This document shows positions 38,893-42,354 of a stretch of DNA of 42,354 nt, piece after piece (the stretch's first letter is position 1; every line of letters starts with the position of its first letter). The position numbers were made by a program, and so were the translations under genes. The notes beneath the pieces are model-generated. The model ran no database searches and was not told where the DNA came from. It saw only the letters and a list, made by a program, of their open reading frames with translations. Origin of the DNA: Candidatus Binatus soli (lineage in GTDB: Bacteria; Desulfobacterota; Binatia; Binatales; Binataceae); the NCBI GenBank assembly GCA_002479255.1, contig DLMJ01000018.1, positions 1-42,354 on the forward strand. The letters are read 5' to 3'.

Positions 38893-40515
38893 TCAGGCGG
38901 CGGCGACATTGGCGCCGGCTGCGTCTCCACTTGCGATCGAGATCAGGTCAGCGTCGGGGGTGCGCACGCAAAAATGCGTGAAGGTCTCGTTGGCGTTGCG
39001 CCGTTCGAGGTAAGTCCCGAACAGCCGCGACACGTAGTCTTCGACCATTGCGGACGGCACGCGGCGTATGATCGGCTTGCCGATCGCCGCGTCCTTGCCC
39101 AGCCCGCCGCGCAATATAATGTCGAAGGCCTCGAGCGGCTCGCCCGCGGGTCCGCGGCCGGTCGTGCCCTGCAACCCGATATCGCCGGTCCAGTGCTGCG
39201 CGCACGCATGAGGGCATCCGTCGAGATTCAGCTTGAGACCGCCGACCTGCTCGCCGAACTGATTCACCAGCCGCTCGATGATTGTCGCGAGCTTGGTCTT
39301 GGTCGGCGTGACGGCGTAGTTGCAATGCGGATCGCCGATGCATCCGATCGACGACGCGTAGAGGCCGTTCGCATCCAGCGGGAAACCGATCGCGCCAACT
39401 TGCGCGATCACGTCGTCGAGCTGCGCGGTCGGAATCCCGGTGACGATGAAATTCTGCCGGCGCGTGAGACGGATGTCGCCGCCGAACGAGGCCGTGACCG
39501 CCGCAACCTCGCGCATCTGCCGCCCGCTCATCAGGCCCAGGTAAACCGGAAAGCCGACGTAGTTGAGCCCGGGCTGTTTTTGCTCGCGGATGCCCATGTG
39601 ATCGCTCTCGGTCTCAGGGATCGGCATCGCGGCGAGATTCTCGAGCGCGAAGCCGAGCCGCGCTTCGACCAGCCGGCGAAATTCCTCCGGCCCGTAATCG
39701 TCGATCATGAACTTGAGCCGCGCCTTGACGCGCGAGATTCGGTACTCGGTCGTCCCCTTCCACACGTCGATGATCGCGCGCATCACCGGCATCGCCTGCT
39801 CGCGCGTGATGAACACGCCCAGATGCCGCGACAGGCGCGGCGTGGACGACTGTCCGCCGCCGACGCGCACCGCAAAGCCCTCGCGCCCGTCCTTCACCAT
39901 CCCGACCAGCGCGACGCAGTTGATCTCGGGAGCGTTGCACTGATGCTGGCATGCGGCGATCGATATCTTGTGCTTGCGCGGCAGGTCCGAGTACTCGCGA
40001 TTGCCGTAAAAAAATCCCGCGGCGTCGGCAACGAGCGGCGTCACGTCGAAAATTTCGTCCCGATCCACGCCTGCGACCGGGCATCCCGTGATGTTGCGCA
40101 CCACGTCGCCGCATCCGCCCATCGTCGTCAGCCCCACGCTCTTGAGCTTCTCCAGAATCTCGGGGAATTTGTCGAGCGTGATGTAATGAAGCTGGAAATT
40201 CTGGCGCGTGGTCAGTTCGCCCTGGTCGCGCCCGTAGGTCTCGGAGATTTCACCCAACATGCGCAACCCCTCGGCGCTGAGGATGCCACTGGGGATTTTC
40301 ACCCGCATCATGAACGTGCCGATCTTCGGCTTGTCATGGTACATGCCGAACCACTGGAGCCGCACGATGTCTTCTTCGGGAAGCTTTTCATACGACGTCT
40401 GTGCCAGCCGGTCCCATTGATTTGCCAGCTCAGTGGGGAACAGCTCGTGCTTTAGGCGCTCGACTGAATTGCGCTTCAAGACCATTTCCCAAGTCGGCGG
40501 TTCTCTCTTCGGCAC
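38893..40515 (-). CDS. Assimilatory sulfite (nitrite/sulfite) reductase, siroheme hemoprotein
   Basis: The 540-aa product has the duplicated siroheme-reductase fold: TTRQNFQLHYI (residues 102-112) and LTRRQNFIVTGI (350-361) are the paired Arg-Gln-Asn segments, K181/K183 in PRKHKISIAAC are active-site lysines, and C392-x5-C398 with C434-x3-C438 ligate the [4Fe-4S]-siroheme centre. The family covers ferredoxin-dependent sulfite and nitrite reductases; the APS reductase next to it argues for sulfite. It reduces sulfite to sulfide for cysteine synthesis. The start is GTG 40515 with AGGAG at 40525-40529 (minus). It is transcribed from the promoter/operator region shared with the Rrf2 gene. Confidence 0.9.
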   Translation of the reverse strand: MPKREPPTWEMVLKRNSVERLKHELFPTELANQWDRLAQTSYEKLPEEDIVRLQWFGMYHDKPKIGTFMMRVKIPSGILSAEGLRMLGEISETYGRDQGELTTRQNFQLHYITLDKFPEILEKLKSVGLTTMGGCGDVVRNITGCPVAGVDRDEIFDVTPLVADAAGFFYGNREYSDLPRKHKISIAACQHQCNAPEINCVALVGMVKDGREGFAVRVGGGQSSTPRLSRHLGVFITREQAMPVMRAIIDVWKGTTEYRISRVKARLKFMIDDYGPEEFRRLVEARLGFALENLAAMPIPETESDHMGIREQKQPGLNYVGFPVYLGLMSGRQMREVAAVTASFGGDIRLTRRQNFIVTGIPTAQLDDVIAQVGAIGFPLDANGLYASSIGCIGDPHCNYAVTPTKTKLATIIERLVNQFGEQVGGLKLNLDGCPHACAQHWTGDIGLQGTTGRGPAGEPLEAFDIILRGGLGKDAAIGKPIIRRVPSAMVEDYVSRLFGTYLERRNANETFTHFCVRTPDADLISIASGDAAGANVAAA

Positions 40516-40539
40516 TGATCGAATCTCCTGCGGACATAA

Positions 40540-40568
40540 AAAGTAACTTAGATTACTGATTTAGTCAA
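40540..40568 (-). promoter_or_regulatory. Promoter of the sulfite reductase operon
   Basis: On the minus strand TTGACT (40568-40563) and TACTTT (40545-40540) are spaced by exactly 17 bp, ending about 25 bp before the GTG at 40515 and its AGGAG. Two inverted repeats overlap the -10 and -35 boxes, fitting repression by the divergent Rrf2 protein. Confidence 0.55.
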
Positions 40569-40584
40569 TTAAGTAGATGACTAA
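40542..40584. promoter_or_regulatory. Pair of inverted repeats, candidate Rrf2 operators
   Basis: Repeat one is AGTAA (40542-40546) with TTACT (40553-40557), a 6-base spacer. Repeat two is TTAGTCA (40561-40567) with TGACTAA (40578-40584), perfect with a 10-base spacer. They lie in the 111-bp gap between the sulfite reductase and the divergent Rrf2 gene, over the predicted -10 and -35 boxes of the former. Confidence 0.5.
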
Positions 40585-40626
40585 GCTGGTCGCCTATTCC
40601 ACCGATTGACGCGTTATGCTAACAAT

Positions 40627-41085
40627 ATGACCGGGGAAGCTCCGGAAAAAATGAAGTTCGGCGTCGGCGTTGACTACTCTTTGAAAGCCCTTCTGCTGCT
40701 GGCAGAGCGTTATCCTACCACTTTGCCCGTTCGAGTCGAGGAAATAGCAGCGACCCAGGACATCCCCGAAAACTACCTGCGTCGGCTCTTGATCGAACTC
40801 AAGCGCGGCGGTCTGGTCGCCAGCCAGAAAGGGCCCAGCGGCGGATACATGCTGGCCAAGCCGCCGGCGCGAATCACGATGGCGGACGTGGTGGAAATAA
40901 TCGAGGGTGACTACACCCCGGTTGAATGCCTCGAGGAAAGCTCGTCGTCATGCCCGCGCGATCAGGCATGCGCGATGCGCGACGTTTGGCGCGAGGTCCG
41001 CGATTCGGTCAACGGAATCCTGCGTGGAGTGACGCTGCAGGCGCTATCGGAAAAGCGCAAGCACGCAATCAGCTACAACATCTAG
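40627..41085 (+). CDS. Rrf2-family transcriptional regulator
   Basis: The 152-aa product (144 from ATG 40651) starts with the Rrf2 winged helix: FGVGVDYSLKALLLLAERYP, EEIAATQDIPENYLRRLLIELKRGGLVASQKGPSGGYML given as typical pieces (helix-turn-helix about residues 45-70, wing GPSGGY). Three cysteines follow in the C-terminal part (CLEESSSSCPRDQAC), at a C-x7-C-x5-C spacing, close to the Fe-S ligand triad of IscR/NsrR but with a wider first gap. An iron-sulfur or redox sensor that controls the divergent sulfur operon is likely; the ligand is inference. Confidence 0.88.
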   Translation: MTGEAPEKMKFGVGVDYSLKALLLLAERYPTTLPVRVEEIAATQDIPENYLRRLLIELKRGGLVASQKGPSGGYMLAKPPARITMADVVEIIEGDYTPVECLEESSSSCPRDQACAMRDVWREVRDSVNGILRGVTLQALSEKRKHAISYNI

Positions 41086-41089
41086 GACA

Positions 41090-41112
41090 GGCGCCGGCGC
41101 CTCATTGGCGCC
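41090..41112. terminator. Possible bidirectional hairpin between convergent genes
   Basis: GGCGCC at 41096-41101 and 41107-41112 pairs around a TCATT loop, with a third GGCGCC copy at 41090-41095 that can compete for pairing. It lies in the 41-bp gap between the Rrf2 gene and the LLM oxidoreductase. No T-tract follows on either strand, so termination strength is doubtful. Confidence 0.4.
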
Positions 41113-41126
41113 TCCTTCGAGATCGC

Positions 41127-42113
41127 TTACACGTGCGCGAGGACGTCCTCGTGCAGCTTGCGCATCAGCTCTTCGTCCCGCGCGACGGCGCCGGTAAAGA
41201 TAACCTGCGACGTGCTCCAGTCCTTCGCGCGCCGCTTCAGCTCGACAATGCATTCCTCCGGCGTTCCGATCAGCGTCATCGGCGAAGCCAGTATCCCTTC
41301 GGGGGTCTGACCGAACATCGGCGCCATCATCTCGGCGGTCTTGCGGGTGGCTTCGCGGGAGTCCGAAATAATCGCCGCGAAAATGTAGTTGCTGATCCGG
41401 ACAGCGTCAGGTTTGCGGCCCAGCCGCCTGGCTTCCTCGCGGATGAAGCTCACCTTTTCGCGGAACGAGTCGTCGGTCGTGCGCTTCACAACTTCGAGCG
41501 AGATATATCCGGCCTTGCCCGCATCCGGAATGATGTTGACGTAGTCCGCGTATTTGGCCGCGAGGCGCAGCAGACCTTTGCCCCCGCCACCGACGATTAT
41601 CGGCGGATGTGGCTGCTGTATGGGCTTGGGCCACAGGATCGCATCTTTGAAATGGTAGAACTCACCGTCGAAAGTCGTGCGCTCGTTCTTCCACAGCGAC
41701 AGGATGCAGGTCATCGCTTCGTCGAGCATCCGCAGCCGCTCGGTGATGGGCGGGAACGCGATCCCGCTCATCTTGAATTCCGTCTCGGTCCATCCGGTGC
41801 CGAGACCGGCGACGAGCCGGCCGCCGCTCAGCCGGTCCAGCGTCATCAGGCTCTGCGCCGTGATTGCGGGATGACGAAACAAATTGCACAGCACGAGATG
41901 GCCGACGCGGATCTTCTTCGTGGCTTCGATGACGGCGGCGGCCATCGCGATATGGTCATACGCCGGCTCCTTCGGATCGTATTGCCGCTCCGGACCTTCC
42001 TCCACGAGATGATCGGGAAAAACGATCAGGTCGTAGCCGAGTGCCTCCGCGGCTTGCGCGTTGGCCCGATACTGGGCGGGCTCCATGTTGTGCAGCTGAA
42101 TTCCAAACTCCAT
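41127..42113 (-). CDS. LLM-class, probably F420-dependent, oxidoreductase
   Basis: ATG 42113 is chosen because GAGG stands eight bases upstream and the family N-terminus (MEFGIQLHNMEPAQY) begins there; an earlier in-frame ATG at 42185 adds 24 unlikely residues. The 328-aa bacterial luciferase-like TIM barrel shows ALGYDLIVFPDHLV, IRVGHLVLCNLFRHPA, LDRLSGGRLVAGLGTGW and PPIIVGGGGKGLLRLAAKYAD. This is the layout of F420-dependent LLM enzymes (TIGR03619-like) rather than FMN-dependent luciferases; the cofactor is inferred by family resemblance. The substrate is unknown. It is convergent with the Rrf2 gene and seems monocistronic. Confidence 0.87.
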   Translation of the reverse strand: MEFGIQLHNMEPAQYRANAQAAEALGYDLIVFPDHLVEEGPERQYDPKEPAYDHIAMAAAVIEATKKIRVGHLVLCNLFRHPAITAQSLMTLDRLSGGRLVAGLGTGWTETEFKMSGIAFPPITERLRMLDEAMTCILSLWKNERTTFDGEFYHFKDAILWPKPIQQPHPPIIVGGGGKGLLRLAAKYADYVNIIPDAGKAGYISLEVVKRTTDDSFREKVSFIREEARRLGRKPDAVRISNYIFAAIISDSREATRKTAEMMAPMFGQTPEGILASPMTLIGTPEECIVELKRRAKDWSTSQVIFTGAVARDEELMRKLHEDVLAHV

Positions 42114-42240
42114 TTTGTACCTCGTAAAAAAGCCGGGATTTGAGTCGGCTAGGTTAGCAGAGCGGCCAGCCCTCAAGAAATCCAATTGCGCCGGACGTTT
42201 GCCGCATCAGCGCGCAAGTTGTTCTCTGCGGTTAGCTGCC

Positions 42241-42277
42241 GATGCCTACGAAATCATCAAATGTTGCATTAGGCATC
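42241..42277. promoter_or_regulatory. Inverted repeat upstream of a promoter (candidate operator)
   Basis: GATGCCTA (42241-42248) and TAGGCATC (42270-42277) are perfect inverted copies with a 21-bp spacer, ending one base before the -35 box at 42279. The two sites are 29 bp centre to centre, about three helical turns. Confidence 0.4.
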
Positions 42278-42278
42278 A

Positions 42279-42307
42279 TTGAATAGCCGGTCAAAAATGG
42301 TTATATT
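42279..42307 (+). promoter_or_regulatory. Sigma-70-type promoter of the right-edge gene
   Basis: TTGAAT (42279-42284) and TATATT (42302-42307) are spaced by 17 bp, in a locally AT-rich stretch. Transcription would begin near 42314, just before AAGGA (42313-42317) and the ATG codons at 42327 and 42330. Confidence 0.5.
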
Positions 42308-42326
42308 CATTCAAGGATGAAACGGG

Positions 42327-42354
42327 ATGATGAGGCTGCGGTTTCGCCTTGCAT
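42327..42354 (+). CDS. Start of a gene leaving the right edge (signal-peptide-like)
   Basis: Only nine codons are visible: ATG ATG then RLRFRLA, a basic start as in signal peptides, with AAGGA nine bases upstream and a good promoter at 42279-42307. The alternative ATG at 42317 (MKRDDEAAV) lacks a ribosome binding site. Too short to assign. Confidence 0.3.

Noticed and set aside
38662..40455. A 597-codon open frame on the plus strand opposite the sulfite and APS reductases
   Set aside because: It is the antisense shadow of two strongly conserved genes; high GC removes stops from the opposite strand. Its translation has no family features.
40926..42143. A 405-codon plus-strand open frame over the Rrf2 end and LLM oxidoreductase
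   Set aside because: Shadow of the Rrf2 and LLM genes, both of which have clear family motifs in their own frames.
1..42354. tRNA, rRNA, CRISPR arrays and riboswitches
   Set aside because: I looked for T-loop signatures, regularly spaced repeats with spacers and conserved riboswitch cores and saw none; this was by eye and could miss degenerate cases.

Overview
The window is GC-rich chromosomal DNA from a Gram-negative bacterium. It encodes an outer-membrane beta-barrel, a Wza-type export lipoprotein, many Sec signal peptides and a Wzc-type BY-kinase. A probable F420-dependent LLM-class oxidoreductase, an assimilatory APS reductase and a PEP-CTERM/EpsH-type polysaccharide locus together suggest a Desulfobacterota/Binatota-like or related lineage. 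This placement is inference; no rRNA or other phylogenetic marker is present.

Layout. (1) 1-4.5 kb: three or four secreted proteins of unknown function (a Thr/Ala-repeat protein cut by the left edge, a 592-aa Cys-containing exported protein, a Pro/Ala-tailed exported protein and a small Ala-rich helical protein). A 545-bp divergent regulatory region here holds several repeats, a perfect inverted repeat and a G-quadruplex motif. (2) 4.6-24.6 kb: a large exopolysaccharide (EPS) locus. It has GT4 and GT2 glycosyltransferases, two FkbM methyltransferases, a FemAB-like acyltransferase, an alkaline-phosphatase-fold enzyme, a Crp/Fnr regulator, Wza, an outer-membrane barrel, a Wzc-like BY-kinase, a polymerase-beta-fold nucleotidyltransferase, a Wzy/ligase and a sulfotransferase. 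Many are coupled by ATGA overlaps. (3) 24.8-31.7 kb: a secreted TIM-barrel (glycoside-hydrolase-like) protein, a GT-C membrane glycosyltransferase, a gene graveyard (type III restriction subunit pseudogene, epimerase scrap) with IS-end-like repeats, an SGNH hydrolase and a small membrane protein. (4) 31.7-37.4 kb: Zn-ribbon methyltransferase, NodU/CmcH carbamoyltransferase, DUF5989 microprotein, GNAT acetyltransferase and the WbaP/EpsE-type priming sugar transferase. (5) 37.4-41.1 kb: an IS5-type deletion derivative, then a sulfate-assimilation operon (sulfite reductase, APS reductase, unknown 164-aa protein) divergent from an Rrf2 regulator. (6) 41.1-42.35 kb: an LLM oxidoreductase and the promoter and first codons of a gene leaving the right edge.

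Together the EPS genes describe a lipid-linked, Wzx/Wzy-type polymer. The priming transferase loads the first sugar on undecaprenyl phosphate, the GTs extend it, FkbM, FemAB, carbamoyl, sulfo and acetyl transferases decorate it, Wzy polymerises it, and the Wzc/Wza/barrel set exports it under Crp/Fnr and tyrosine-kinase control. No flippase (Wzx) or exosortase was seen inside the window. The most notable structural observations are an IS5-type mini-element inserted in a CTAG shared by the stop codons of two convergent genes, a perfect 25-bp tandem duplication that removes the C-terminal Phe of the export barrel and uncouples it from the kinase gene, and a carbamoylation module with two small membrane proteins.
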